This document shows, piece after piece, positions 1 to 8,487 of a stretch of 15,214 nt of DNA. Below the pieces are notes generated by a model, which was given only the letters and a program-made list of their open reading frames with translations, had not been told where the DNA came from and made no database searches. Position 1 is the first letter of the stretch. The number at the start of each line of letters is the position of its first letter. This DNA is from Candidatus Phascolarctobacterium caballi (GTDB lineage: Bacteria > Bacillota > Negativicutes > Acidaminococcales > Acidaminococcaceae). The position numbers were made by a program, and so were the translations under genes. The stretch covers positions 1 through 15,214 of the forward strand of contig JAGHTS010000299.1 of the NCBI GenBank assembly GCA_018065225.1, read 5' to 3'.

Positions 1-1164
1 GTGAATTTTGTGGACAAATTTTATTTAGCGGCTATTGCGGCAACGGTTCCGGGACTGGGCAAAGCCCATATTTTTGAGGCAGTTGCCAAATTGGGTTCGG
101 CAAAAGCGGTTTATAACGCCACTTTTGAGCAATTACAGAGTTTAAATATTTTTGAAGACAGGGCAATTAACAGTTTTATTGATGGACGCAGTAAAAACAA
201 CCCTGATTTGTTGAAAAAAGTTTGTGAGCAAAAGGGTATTCAAGTTATTTCTTATTATGACGAAGAATATCCGGCATCGTTAAAAGAGATACATATTCCT
301 CCTTTGGTGTTGTATGTAATGGGAAATTTGCCAAAGGACGGTTATCATATTGGTATTGTGGGGGCAAGAAGGGCGACACCTTATGGCTTAAAGGCGGCAA
401 AATATTTTGCACAGGCGATGGTTGCCGGGAATGTTGTTGTTGTCAGCGGCGGTGCCGCAGGGATTGATTCGACAGCACATGCCGCCACTTTGGAAGCGGA
501 CGGGGTGACGATTGCGGTGCTTGGCTGCGGTGTTGATGTGGTGTACCCGTCAGAAAACAAAGCCCTGTTTCAGGGCATTTTGAAAAAAGGGGCATTGGTC
601 AGCGAATATCCGCCGGGGACTCACGCACAGCCACGCTTTTTTCCTGCCCGCAACAGGATTATTGTGGGGTTAAGCAGGGGTGTTATTGTTTGTGAGGCGA
701 CCGTTAAAAGCGGGGCATTAATTACTGCCCGTTGCGCTGTTGATGAGCATAGGGAAGTGTATTGTGTGCCGGGCAATGTATTTGAAGACACCAGCACGGG
801 TTGCCATGAAATGATTAAACAGGGGGCGCAACTGATTGATGATGCCCGACAGATATTTTTTGACAGGGATGAATATTACTTAAAATTTGAGAGAAATACA
901 GAACCTGCACAGCAAACCTTGTTTGCTGACAAAAAGGACGGGCAAACCCTGTCGGTAAAAAAACCGATGAACAATCTGGTATTGGACAAACTTTCACCTT
1001 TGGGGCAAAAGTTATATACTTTGCTGGGACAGGGAACTATGGGTTTGGACGATTTGATTGAAAAAAGCGGGGCAGGTTTTGCAGAAATAAGTATGGAGTT
1101 ATTGGATTTGCAAGTTATGGGTTTGGTTGATACCGACCAAACTCAAAAATATTTTAGATTATAG
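1..1164 (+). CDS. dprA: DNA processing protein DprA (Smf)
   Basis: DprA binds incoming single-stranded DNA during natural transformation and helps load RecA; many non-competent bacteria also keep it. The 387-residue product has the family layout: an N-terminal helical (SAM-like) part at about 1-75, a Rossmann-like DprA core at about 80-285, and a C-terminal winged-helix-like part at about 325-387. Core motifs seen are GIVGARRATPYG (118-129), VSGGAAGIDSTAH (148-160), the GCGVDVVYP stretch (175-183), and ARNRIIVGLSRG followed by KSGALITA (216-243). The first base of the window is the G of a GTG codon, so no ribosome site is visible; a second GTG at base 10 gives a product starting just before DKFYLAA, and an upstream start outside the window is possible. 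It ends in TAG, one base ahead of the topA ribosome site, so the two are probably co-transcribed. Family assignment is secure; the exact start is not. Confidence 0.95.
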   Translation: MNFVDKFYLAAIAATVPGLGKAHIFEAVAKLGSAKAVYNATFEQLQSLNIFEDRAINSFIDGRSKNNPDLLKKVCEQKGIQVISYYDEEYPASLKEIHIPPLVLYVMGNLPKDGYHIGIVGARRATPYGLKAAKYFAQAMVAGNVVVVSGGAAGIDSTAHAATLEADGVTIAVLGCGVDVVYPSENKALFQGILKKGALVSEYPPGTHAQPRFFPARNRIIVGLSRGVIVCEATVKSGALITARCAVDEHREVYCVPGNVFEDTSTGCHEMIKQGAQLIDDARQIFFDRDEYYLKFERNTEPAQQTLFADKKDGQTLSVKKPMNNLVLDKLSPLGQKLYTLLGQGTMGLDDLIEKSGAGFAEISMELLDLQVMGLVDTDQTQKYFRL

Positions 1165-1173
1165 GAGAGGTAA

Positions 1174-3273
1174 ATGGCTAATTTAGTTATTGTCGAGTCA
1201 CCGACAAAAGCAAAAACAATCAAAAAAATTTTGGGCAAGGATTATGAGGTTACTGCCTCAATGGGGCATTTAAGGGATTTGCCCCGCAGCACCTTTGGCG
1301 TTGATGTGGAAAAGGGGTTTGAACCTCATTATATCAATATTATCGGCAAATCAGAGTTAATCAAAAAACTGAAAGAAGATGCCAAGAAAGCAGATAAGGT
1401 TTATTTGGCGACAGACCCTGACCGTGAGGGGGAAGCGATTAGTTGGCATTTGGCACAACTGTTGGAAATTGACCCGGCAAAAGAATGCCGTATTGAAGTA
1501 CATGAGATTACGCCTAATGCTATTAAGGCGGCAATTACCCAGCCACGGGCTATTGACATTTCCAAATTTAGGGCGCAGGAAGCACGCAGGATTATTGACC
1601 GTATTGTGGGTTACGAGTTAAGCCCTTTGTTGTGGCAAAAGGTAATGCGGGGGTTAAGTGCGGGACGTGTACAATCTGTGGCAGTTAAAATTATTGCTGA
1701 CAGGGAAAAAGAAATTGAGGATTTTGTACCGGAAGAATATTGGACAATTACTGCCAAACTTAATGCCAAAGGCAAGGCGGCTTTTGCAGCAAGATTGGTA
1801 AAGGAAAACGGTAATAAATTAGACATTAAAGATGCCGATACGGCACATAAGATTGAAAAGGAGTTGGCGACAGCAAAGTTTGTTGTAAAAGAGGCAAGTG
1901 TCAAACCACGTAAACGCCATGCAGTTGCACCGTTCACCACCTCAACTATGCAACAGGAAGCAAACAAGCAGTTAAATTTCAATTCCAAGCGGACGATGAG
2001 TGTGGCACAGCAATTGTTTGAAGGTATTGCTTTGGGTGAAGATACAGTGGGTCTGATTACTTATATGCGTACTGACTCTGTGCGGATTGCTGATGTGGCG
2101 GTGAAGGAAATCCGTCAATATGTTGAAGCCAATTATGGCAAAGAGTATTTGCCGGAGAAACCCAATTTTTATGCTACAAAGAAAAATGCACAGGACGCAC
2201 ATGAGGCAATTCGTCCTACCAGCATATTTAATTCACCGGAAAAAATTGGACGTTATTTGACAAAAGAGCAGTTGGACTTATACAAGCTTATTTGGAAACG
2301 TACTGTGGCAAGTCAAATGGCGGAAGCGGTTTATGAGCAGACCCAGTTGGAAATTACGGCAGGAAAGTATGGACTTACTGCCAGCGGCAGTGAGTTGAAA
2401 TTTGACGGTTACCGTAAGGTTAGCGGCAAGGATGCGGACGAAGAAAAATCAGAAGTTATACCATATATTGAACCGGGGACAGATTTGGCATTAAATAAAC
2501 TTTTACCGGCAGAACAGCATTATACTGAACCGCCGGCACATTATACGGAAGCAAGCCTAATTAACAAATTGGAAGCGGAAGGTATTGGCAGACCAAGTAC
2601 TTATGCCCCGACTATTCAGACAATACTTTTCCGTAATTATGTGGAAAGAAGCGGGAAAAAATTGCTTATTACAGATTTGGGAATACAGGTCAATGATTTG
2701 CTGACAAAATATTTTCCCAATTTAATTGATTTACCGTTTTCTGCAGAAATGGAAACTGACCTTGATAAGATTGCTGACGGTGAAATGGAAAGAAATACGG
2801 TTATTGAGCATTTTTACCAACCGTTTAATAAAGATATGGTGGTGGCAAAAGAAGAAATTACCCAAACACCGCCACATGAAGAAGTCAGTGATGTCAAATG
2901 TGATGTTTGTGGCAGGATGATGGTTATCAAAACAGGAAAGTTTGGCAAGTTTTTGGCTTGTCCCGGTTTTCCTGAGTGTAAGAACACAAAACCGATTATT
3001 GTAAAAATAAATGTGCATTGTCCCAAATGTGGCGGGGATATTTTGGAACGCAGAACCAAAACAGGCAAGAACTTTTACGGTTGTTCCAATTATCCAAAAT
3101 GTGATTTCAGCACTTGGGATAAACCGATTGACAAGAAATGCAGTTTGTGCGGCAGTATTATGGTAGAACGGGGTGTTCGCGGCAAAAAGGTTACAGAAAA
3201 ATGCAGTAATCCTGAATGTCCCAATGGCATAAAACGTCGGAGCAAAACTGCAAAAGCAAAAAAGAGTGAATAA
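1174..3273 (+). CDS. topA: DNA topoisomerase I (type IA)
   Basis: Relaxes negatively supercoiled DNA by nicking one strand through a tyrosyl-DNA intermediate. The product has 699 residues, usual for Firmicutes. The Toprim domain at about 1-115 carries Glu8 in VESP and the acidic triad motif TDPDREGE (80-87). GRVQS at 164-168 is a family signature, and the active-site tyrosine is Tyr297 in GLITYMRTDS. The C-terminus carries three C4 zinc-ribbon modules with cysteines at 576/579/596/602, 616/619/637/643 and 656/659/677/682, followed by a lysine-rich tail. The ATG follows a strong site AGGAGAGG (1163-1170) that overlaps the dprA stop codon. The end overlaps the trmFO start by 8 bp. All catalytic and zinc-binding residues I looked for are present. 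Confidence 0.98.
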   Translation: MANLVIVESPTKAKTIKKILGKDYEVTASMGHLRDLPRSTFGVDVEKGFEPHYINIIGKSELIKKLKEDAKKADKVYLATDPDREGEAISWHLAQLLEIDPAKECRIEVHEITPNAIKAAITQPRAIDISKFRAQEARRIIDRIVGYELSPLLWQKVMRGLSAGRVQSVAVKIIADREKEIEDFVPEEYWTITAKLNAKGKAAFAARLVKENGNKLDIKDADTAHKIEKELATAKFVVKEASVKPRKRHAVAPFTTSTMQQEANKQLNFNSKRTMSVAQQLFEGIALGEDTVGLITYMRTDSVRIADVAVKEIRQYVEANYGKEYLPEKPNFYATKKNAQDAHEAIRPTSIFNSPEKIGRYLTKEQLDLYKLIWKRTVASQMAEAVYEQTQLEITAGKYGLTASGSELKFDGYRKVSGKDADEEKSEVIPYIEPGTDLALNKLLPAEQHYTEPPAHYTEASLINKLEAEGIGRPSTYAPTIQTILFRNYVERSGKKLLITDLGIQVNDLLTKYFPNLIDLPFSAEMETDLDKIADGEMERNTVIEHFYQPFNKDMVVAKEEITQTPPHEEVSDVKCDVCGRMMVIKTGKFGKFLACPGFPECKNTKPIIVKINVHCPKCGGDILERRTKTGKNFYGCSNYPKCDFSTWDKPIDKKCSLCGSIMVERGVRGKKVTEKCSNPECPNGIKRRSKTAKAKKSE

Positions 3274-4582
3274 GGTACATGTAATAGGCGCAGGACTGGC
3301 AGGTTGTGAGGCAACTTGGCAATTAGTCAGCAGGGGTGTGCCGGTAATTTTACATGAAATGCGTCCTGTTAAAAAAAGTCCTGCCCACAAAACAGCTGAT
3401 TTTGCAGAACTTGTGTGCAGCAATTCTTTAAGGGCGGCAAATATTGATAATGCCGTAGGACTGTTAAAAGAAGAAATGCGACATTTGAATTCTTTGATTA
3501 TGTCAGCGGCAGATATGAATAGGGTGCCTGCGGGTGGGGCATTGGCTGTTGACAGGGAAAAGTTTGCAGTAACAGTAACAGACAAAATAAAAAACAATCC
3601 TTTGGTTGAGTTTGTTAATGAAGAAGTAACAGATTTAGATAACTTGGATGGCATAGTGGTAATTGCCAGCGGGCCGCTTACGAGTGAAGCGTTAAGCGGT
3701 GCGGCTCAAAAACTTGTACAGCAGGAGTATTTGCATTTTTTTGATGCGGCCGCCCCGATTGTAACGTCAGATTCTTTGGATTATTCAAAAATTTTTAAGG
3801 CGAGCAGATATGGCAAGGGTGACGCAGATTATCTTAATTGCCCTTTTTATACCAAAGAAGAATATATTGCTTTTAGAGATGCGTTAATTAGTGCAGAAAA
3901 AGCGGAATTGCATGATTTTGACAAAAAGATATTTTTTGAAGCATGTATGCCTATTGAAGAAATGGCGGCACGCGGTGAAGATACAATGCGGTTTGGACCT
4001 TTAAAACCTGTGGGACTGGTTGACCCGCAAACAGGCAAGGAAGCGTATGCAGTAGTGCAATTACGTCAAGATAATGCGGCAGCTTCGCTTTATAATATTG
4101 TCGGATTTCAAACGCATCTTAAATGGTCGGAGCAGAAACGGGTGTTTGGGATGATTCCCGGATTGGCAAAGGCAGAATTTGTGCGGTATGGTGTAATGCA
4201 CAAAAATACTTATATCAATTCACCCAAACTTTTAAATCACAGATTTAATTTGCGGACAAATAAAAAATTTTATTTTGCCGGGCAAATGACTGGGGTGGAA
4301 GGATATGTGGAAAGTGCTGCATCAGGGTTAATGGCAGGTATTCATGCGGCACGGCAAGTATTGGGACAGGAAGCGGTAGAATTTCCTGCGGCAACAGCAC
4401 ATGGTGCTTTATGTCATTATATTAGTGATGAAAAAGTTGTTGATTTTCAACCAATGAATATTAATTTTGGTTTATTTCCACAGTTGCCCAAAACACGCAT
4501 AAAAAAACGTGAAAAGAATATGTTGCTTGCAGAAAAGGCACTTGGAGAATTGCAAATAATGATTAAAGAAAAGGAGATTTGA
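3266..4582 (+). CDS. trmFO: Methylenetetrahydrofolate--tRNA-(uracil-5-)-methyltransferase TrmFO
   Basis: FAD- and folate-dependent enzyme that methylates U54 in the T-loop of tRNAs, using methylenetetrahydrofolate as carbon donor. The 438-residue protein starts with the FAD-binding motif VIGAGLAGCE (6-15). It has the conserved Cys51 in LVCSNSLR and Cys227 in FFEACMPIEEMA, matching the two cysteines studied in the Bacillus enzyme, and the C-terminal FAD-binding stretch FAGQMTGVEGYVESAASG (337-354). The start must be the GTG at 3266: the Rossmann motif begins five residues later and no closer ATG would keep it. This GTG lies inside the end of topA (8-bp overlap) with only a weak A/G-rich ribosome site, which points to translational coupling with topA. 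In Bacilli the next genes are usually xerC, hslVU and codY; here they are not, and a PaaG-like gene follows one base after the stop. Confidence 0.97.
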   Translation: MNKVHVIGAGLAGCEATWQLVSRGVPVILHEMRPVKKSPAHKTADFAELVCSNSLRAANIDNAVGLLKEEMRHLNSLIMSAADMNRVPAGGALAVDREKFAVTVTDKIKNNPLVEFVNEEVTDLDNLDGIVVIASGPLTSEALSGAAQKLVQQEYLHFFDAAAPIVTSDSLDYSKIFKASRYGKGDADYLNCPFYTKEEYIAFRDALISAEKAELHDFDKKIFFEACMPIEEMAARGEDTMRFGPLKPVGLVDPQTGKEAYAVVQLRQDNAAASLYNIVGFQTHLKWSEQKRVFGMIPGLAKAEFVRYGVMHKNTYINSPKLLNHRFNLRTNKKFYFAGQMTGVEGYVESAASGLMAGIHAARQVLGQEAVEFPAATAHGALCHYISDEKVVDFQPMNINFGLFPQLPKTRIKKREKNMLLAEKALGELQIMIKEKEI

Positions 4583-4583
4583 A

Positions 4584-5360
4584 ATGGAAGACGCTGTTTT
4601 ATATGTTGTTAAGGATGGGATTGCCACAATTACTTTAAACCGTCCGAAAAGTTTGAATTCGATGAATGATGCTTTGATTGACGGTTTACATGTTGTATTG
4701 GATAAAGTTGAACAAGACACAACTGTTAAATGTGTAGTTTTAACAGGAACAGGAAAAGCATTTTGTGCCGGCGGGGATTTGCCCTATTTGGAAAGTATTG
4801 CCACTAATGCGGAAAAAAGAGCGTTTATCGCTAAAGTTGGCAATGTAGCCAAACGTATTACTACAATAGAAAAACCATTTATTGCTATGGTTAATGGTGT
4901 GACTGCCGGAGCAGGAGTGAATTTAATGTTGGCTTGTGATTTGGTTTATGCAACTAATAAAGCCAAATTTGCTCAAAGTTTTGCCAAAGTTGGATTAATT
5001 CCTGATTGTGGCGGATTATATTTCTTGCCAAAGACATGTGGAATTTTAAAGGCAAAAGAGCTGATGTTTACTGCTGATTTGATAGATGCGGAAACAGCTG
5101 AAAAATATAATATGGTTAATCATTTGTGTGAAGATGATAAATTGGGTGAAACAACATATATTATGGCACAACGCTTGGTTAATAGTGCGCCTTTATCAAT
5201 CGGGCTGATAAAAAAATATCTGAATAACACGGCATTAACTCTTGACGAGGTTTTGGCTTTTGAAGAAAGTGCTCAAGCATTGTTGATGGGAACCAAAGAT
5301 TGTCAGGAAGGGATAAAAGCATTTAAGGAAAAACGTAACCCAATTTTTAGTGGCAAATAA
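4584..5360 (+). CDS. Enoyl-CoA hydratase/isomerase family protein, PaaG-like
   Basis: Crotonase-superfamily protein of 258 residues acting on an acyl-CoA thioester. Oxyanion-hole elements are visible: CAGGDL at 61-66 and the glycine-rich NGVTAGAGVNL at 104-114. By hand alignment to classical enoyl-CoA hydratase, the two catalytic glutamates (Glu144 and Glu164 in rat) are replaced by Asn113 and Phe133. The sequence instead has FAKVGLIPDCGG (133-144), with Asp141 at the position of the catalytic aspartate of PaaG-type enoyl-CoA isomerases, and the C-terminus KRNPIFSGK resembles PaaG. It is therefore more likely a double-bond isomerase than a hydratase; the substrate is unknown. No phenylacetate or beta-oxidation genes lie nearby, so I give no symbol. 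AAGGAG at 4571-4576 is a good ribosome site. The stop overlaps the next ATG by one base. Confidence 0.88.
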   Translation: MEDAVLYVVKDGIATITLNRPKSLNSMNDALIDGLHVVLDKVEQDTTVKCVVLTGTGKAFCAGGDLPYLESIATNAEKRAFIAKVGNVAKRITTIEKPFIAMVNGVTAGAGVNLMLACDLVYATNKAKFAQSFAKVGLIPDCGGLYFLPKTCGILKAKELMFTADLIDAETAEKYNMVNHLCEDDKLGETTYIMAQRLVNSAPLSIGLIKKYLNNTALTLDEVLAFEESAQALLMGTKDCQEGIKAFKEKRNPIFSGK

Positions 5361-6640
5361 TGGCTGCTTTAATAACTAAAGTCCAACCGCATAGTTTGGC
5401 GGCAGATGCCGGTATTGAAGTTGGCGAGGAACTTGTAGGTATAAATGGTTTGCAGGTTAAGGATATTATTGAGTTAAGTTATCTGCAAAGTGATACTTGT
5501 GTGGAAGTGCAACTTATCAAAAACGGTATGCCCCATAATGTGACTATAAAAAAACATCCTGATGAAGAATTAGGACTGGAATTTGCGTCTGCTGTTTTTG
5601 ATAAAATAAAAACTTGTCAGAATAAATGTGTGTTTTGTTTTGTTGACCAAATGATAGAGGGCAGACGGCAGGGACTTTATGTTAAAGATGACGATTTCCG
5701 TTTAAGTTTTCTGTATGGCAATTTTTTAACTTTAACTAATTTGCAGGAAGCAGATTTTCGGCGGATTGTCCAAATGCATTTATCACCATTGTATGTTTCT
5801 GTTCACGCTACTGATAAAGTTGTCCGTTGCAAAATGATGAACAACCGTTTTGCAGGGGATATATTGGAAAAGTTAAAAAAACTTATTGATGGTGGGATAA
5901 ATATTCACACGCAAATAGTTTGTTGTCCTGAGTATAATGATGGCAAAGTTTTGGAACAAACATTTAAAGATTTAATGACATTGTATCCGGGCGTACAATC
6001 TATGGGGATTGTACCGGTTGGCTTAACGAAAAATCGGGAACATTTAACACCGTTACGTACTTTTGCTGTTGATGAAGCAAAAAAAATTTGTAAAACAGTT
6101 AGCAAATGGCAAAAACAATGTTGTGAAAAATTTGGTAAAAACTTTGTTTATCTTGCGGATGAGTTTTATCTTTTGGCAGGATTGAAAATTCCTGACGCAT
6201 TGTATTATGATGGGTTTCCCCAGTTGGAAAACGGTATTGGACTGACACGGGTGTTTTTAGATGATTGGGAAAATGAAATAAAAAATATTTCCAACTATAG
6301 CAAGGGGAAAGCGGTTATACCTGTAGGGGAAGCGGCATATAAAGTTTTGGCACCTTTAATGCAGGAACTGAATAAACAAATTGGAGGGGAACATCAGTTT
6401 ATTGCAGTCAAAAATGAATTTTTTGGCGGTGCGGTTAATGTTACAGGGTTGTTGGCTGCGACAGATATTTTGCAAGCAACCAAAAAATATAAAAGGGTGA
6501 TTTTACCCGAAGTTGTTTTGAATAAAAACAAATTGTTTTTGGATGATGTTTCTTTTACAGAGTTTGAGAAAAAGCATGGAGGCAATATACAAGTGGCGGC
6601 GAATGCAAAGGCATTGTTGCAGTTGCTTGTGGAAAGATAA
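5360..6640 (+). CDS. DUF512 family protein with PDZ-like and radical-SAM-type domains
   Basis: A 426-residue protein of the widespread DUF512 (TIGR03279-type) family, whose biochemical function is, as far as I know, unassigned. Residues 1-65 look like a PDZ domain (VQPHSLAADAGIEVGEELVGING). A cysteine cluster C-x3-C-x2-C follows at Cys86, Cys90 and Cys93 (TCQNKCVFCF), the iron-sulfur motif of radical-SAM enzymes. Further family signatures are DDFRLSFLYGNFLTLTNL (111-128), SVHATD (147-152), ADEFYLLAG (266-274) and EFFGGAVNVTGLL (353-365). The ATG overlaps the previous stop in TAATG and no Shine-Dalgarno is visible, so translation probably depends on re-initiation after the isomerase gene. The gene is followed, again by TAATG, by the CobO-like gene. 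DUF512 beside der is a common arrangement in Firmicutes from general knowledge. Function by inference only: a radical-SAM reaction on an unknown substrate. Confidence 0.92.
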   Translation: MAALITKVQPHSLAADAGIEVGEELVGINGLQVKDIIELSYLQSDTCVEVQLIKNGMPHNVTIKKHPDEELGLEFASAVFDKIKTCQNKCVFCFVDQMIEGRRQGLYVKDDDFRLSFLYGNFLTLTNLQEADFRRIVQMHLSPLYVSVHATDKVVRCKMMNNRFAGDILEKLKKLIDGGINIHTQIVCCPEYNDGKVLEQTFKDLMTLYPGVQSMGIVPVGLTKNREHLTPLRTFAVDEAKKICKTVSKWQKQCCEKFGKNFVYLADEFYLLAGLKIPDALYYDGFPQLENGIGLTRVFLDDWENEIKNISNYSKGKAVIPVGEAAYKVLAPLMQELNKQIGGEHQFIAVKNEFFGGAVNVTGLLAATDILQATKKYKRVILPEVVLNKNKLFLDDVSFTEFEKKHGGNIQVAANAKALLQLLVER

Positions 6641-7149
6641 TGTTACAAGTTTATACAGGAACAGGTAAAGGAAAAACAACAGCGGCATTGGGAGCGGCAT
6701 TTAGGGCATATGGGTATGGACTTAAAGCGGTGATGTTTTCCTTTCTGAAAAATGATGAAAATTATGGGGAAATCAAAGCAAACCAAAAGTTAGAATTGTT
6801 AAAAATTTATCAAGTTGGGCGTGACGCTTTTGTAAATTTTCATAATCCCGACAAAATTGATTTGGAGATGGCAAAGGATGGTTGGGAAAATGCTAAAAAA
6901 ATTATTGCTGACCATTCAGCAGATATAGTTATTCTTGATGAAATAAATTTAGTTTTGGCAACGGGAATGTTGCCTGTACAGGAAGTTGTAAATTTTTTAC
7001 AACAGTATCAGCATAAAATGGAAATTATTACAACGGGGCGTGGTGCTCCAAAGGAATTAACAGATATAGCAGATTTGGTTACTGATATGCAGGAAGTAAA
7101 GCATTATCTTAGCCAAGGGGTGGTTAGCCGTAACGGCTTTGACCATTAA
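6640..7149 (+). CDS. CobO/CobA-type cob(I)yrinic acid a,c-diamide adenosyltransferase-like ATPase
   Basis: A 169-residue P-loop protein resembling CobO/BtuR/CobA adenosyltransferases, which attach the adenosyl group of ATP to the cobalt of corrinoids to make coenzyme B12 forms. Seen in the sequence: Walker A GTGKGKTT (7-14), a Walker B-like IVILDEINL (96-104), ITTGRGAP (130-137) and the C-terminal EVKHYLSQGVVSRNG, which matches the family end. It is at the short end of the family, with the P-loop starting at residue 7, so it lacks the N-terminal helix found in longer homologues. The ATG overlaps the DUF512 stop in TAATG, with a partial GGAAAG ribosome site at 6631-6636. No other cobalamin gene is in the window, so a role in salvage or in supplying a B12-dependent enzyme is inference. 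The P-loop could also serve another nucleotide-dependent role. Confidence 0.85.
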   Translation: MLQVYTGTGKGKTTAALGAAFRAYGYGLKAVMFSFLKNDENYGEIKANQKLELLKIYQVGRDAFVNFHNPDKIDLEMAKDGWENAKKIIADHSADIVILDEINLVLATGMLPVQEVVNFLQQYQHKMEIITTGRGAPKELTDIADLVTDMQEVKHYLSQGVVSRNGFDH

Positions 7150-7158
7150 GGAGAAAAA

Positions 7159-8487
7159 ATGAATAAGCCGATAGTTGCCATAGTTGGCAGGCCCAATGTG
7201 GGAAAATCAACATTGTTCAATATTCTTGCCAATAGCCGTATTTCTATTGTTGATAATACACCGGGAGTTACCCGTGACCGTATTTATGCAACAGCAGAGT
7301 GGTTGGACAAAGAGTTTATGATGGTGGATACAGGCGGTATTGAAATCATGAACACAGATGCTATTGCCGTGTCTATCCGTACACAAGCGCAAATTGCCAT
7401 AAAAGAGGCAGATGTAATTTTATTTTTGTGTGATGCCCGAGTAGGTATTACAGATGAAGATGCACAGGTTGCAAAATTATTGCGTGAGTCAAAAAAACCT
7501 TTGGTTTTGGCTGTCAACAAAGCAGATTCGCCAAAAGAAGAATTAAACATTTATGAATTTTACAGTTTGGGTATTGGAGAGCCGATGCCGATATCTGCAA
7601 GTAACAGGTTAGGGTTAGGCGATTTGTTGGATGCGGTGGTAAAACATTTTGATAATTTGTCAAATAATTATGAATATGATGACGAAGATGAAATAAAAGT
7701 TGCTTTAATTGGGCGTCCTAATGTCGGCAAATCTTCAATTTTTAATTTATTGGTTGGTCAAGAACGTTCTATTGTAAGCAATATTCCCGGTACAACGCGT
7801 GATGCCATTGACACGCCTGTTGTTAAAGATGGTCAACGCTATCTTTTTATTGATACGGCAGGTATGCGAAGAAAAGCACAGGTTGATGAAGCGATTGAAA
7901 AATATAGCGTAATGCGTTCTTTGCGGGCGGTTGACCGTTCTGATGTGGTGCTAATGGTTATTGATGCGGTGGACGGTGTGACGGAACAGGATAAAAAAAT
8001 TGTGGGTTATGCTCACGAAGCAGGAAAAGGGGTAATTATTGTTGTCAATAAGTGGGATTTGTACGAAAAACAAAACGATTCCACTTTGCGTTATACAGAA
8101 AATTTGCGTAAGGAACTAATCTTTTTGCAATACGCTCCCATAGTGTATGTTTCGGCATTAACAAAGCAAAGGATTCACAGGTTGCCGGAATTGATTAAAT
8201 ATGTGGCAGAGCAATGTTCTATGCGTGTTGCAACCAATGTTCTTAATCAGGTTATTGAGGACGCGGTGGCAATTAATCCCACACCTACTGAAAAAGGCAA
8301 ACGGTTGAAAATTATGTATGCCACTCAAGTTAAAATTAAACCGCCAACTTTTGTGGTATTTGTTAACGAACCTGAAATTATGCATTTTTCGTATGAGCGG
8401 TTTTTGGAAAACAAATTGAGAGAATCTTTTGGATTTGAAGGTACACCGATTAAATTGATAATTCGTGGGAAAAACGAGGATGAATAA
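7159..8487 (+). CDS. der: Ribosome-associated GTPase Der (EngA)
   Basis: Essential tandem GTPase needed for 50S ribosomal subunit assembly. The 442-residue protein has two G domains and a C-terminal KH-like domain at about 352-442. G domain 1: GRPNVGKS (10-17), DTGG (57-60), NKAD (120-123). G domain 2: GRPNVGKS (185-192), DTAG (232-235), NKWD (297-300). An acidic linker (YDDEDE, 173-178) joins the two. AAGGAG at 7148-7153 is a strong ribosome site that overlaps the stop of the CobO-like gene, and the ATG follows after 5 bases. It overlaps plsY by one base (TAATG). Length and motifs are fully typical. Confidence 0.98.
   Translation: MNKPIVAIVGRPNVGKSTLFNILANSRISIVDNTPGVTRDRIYATAEWLDKEFMMVDTGGIEIMNTDAIAVSIRTQAQIAIKEADVILFLCDARVGITDEDAQVAKLLRESKKPLVLAVNKADSPKEELNIYEFYSLGIGEPMPISASNRLGLGDLLDAVVKHFDNLSNNYEYDDEDEIKVALIGRPNVGKSSIFNLLVGQERSIVSNIPGTTRDAIDTPVVKDGQRYLFIDTAGMRRKAQVDEAIEKYSVMRSLRAVDRSDVVLMVIDAVDGVTEQDKKIVGYAHEAGKGVIIVVNKWDLYEKQNDSTLRYTENLRKELIFLQYAPIVYVSALTKQRIHRLPELIKYVAEQCSMRVATNVLNQVIEDAVAINPTPTEKGKRLKIMYATQVKIKPPTFVVFVNEPEIMHFSYERFLENKLRESFGFEGTPIKLIIRGKNEDE

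Noticed and set aside
2731..3654. 307-codon open frame on the minus strand
   Set aside because: It is antisense to topA and trmFO, both of which have intact catalytic motifs, and its product shows no recognisable domain.
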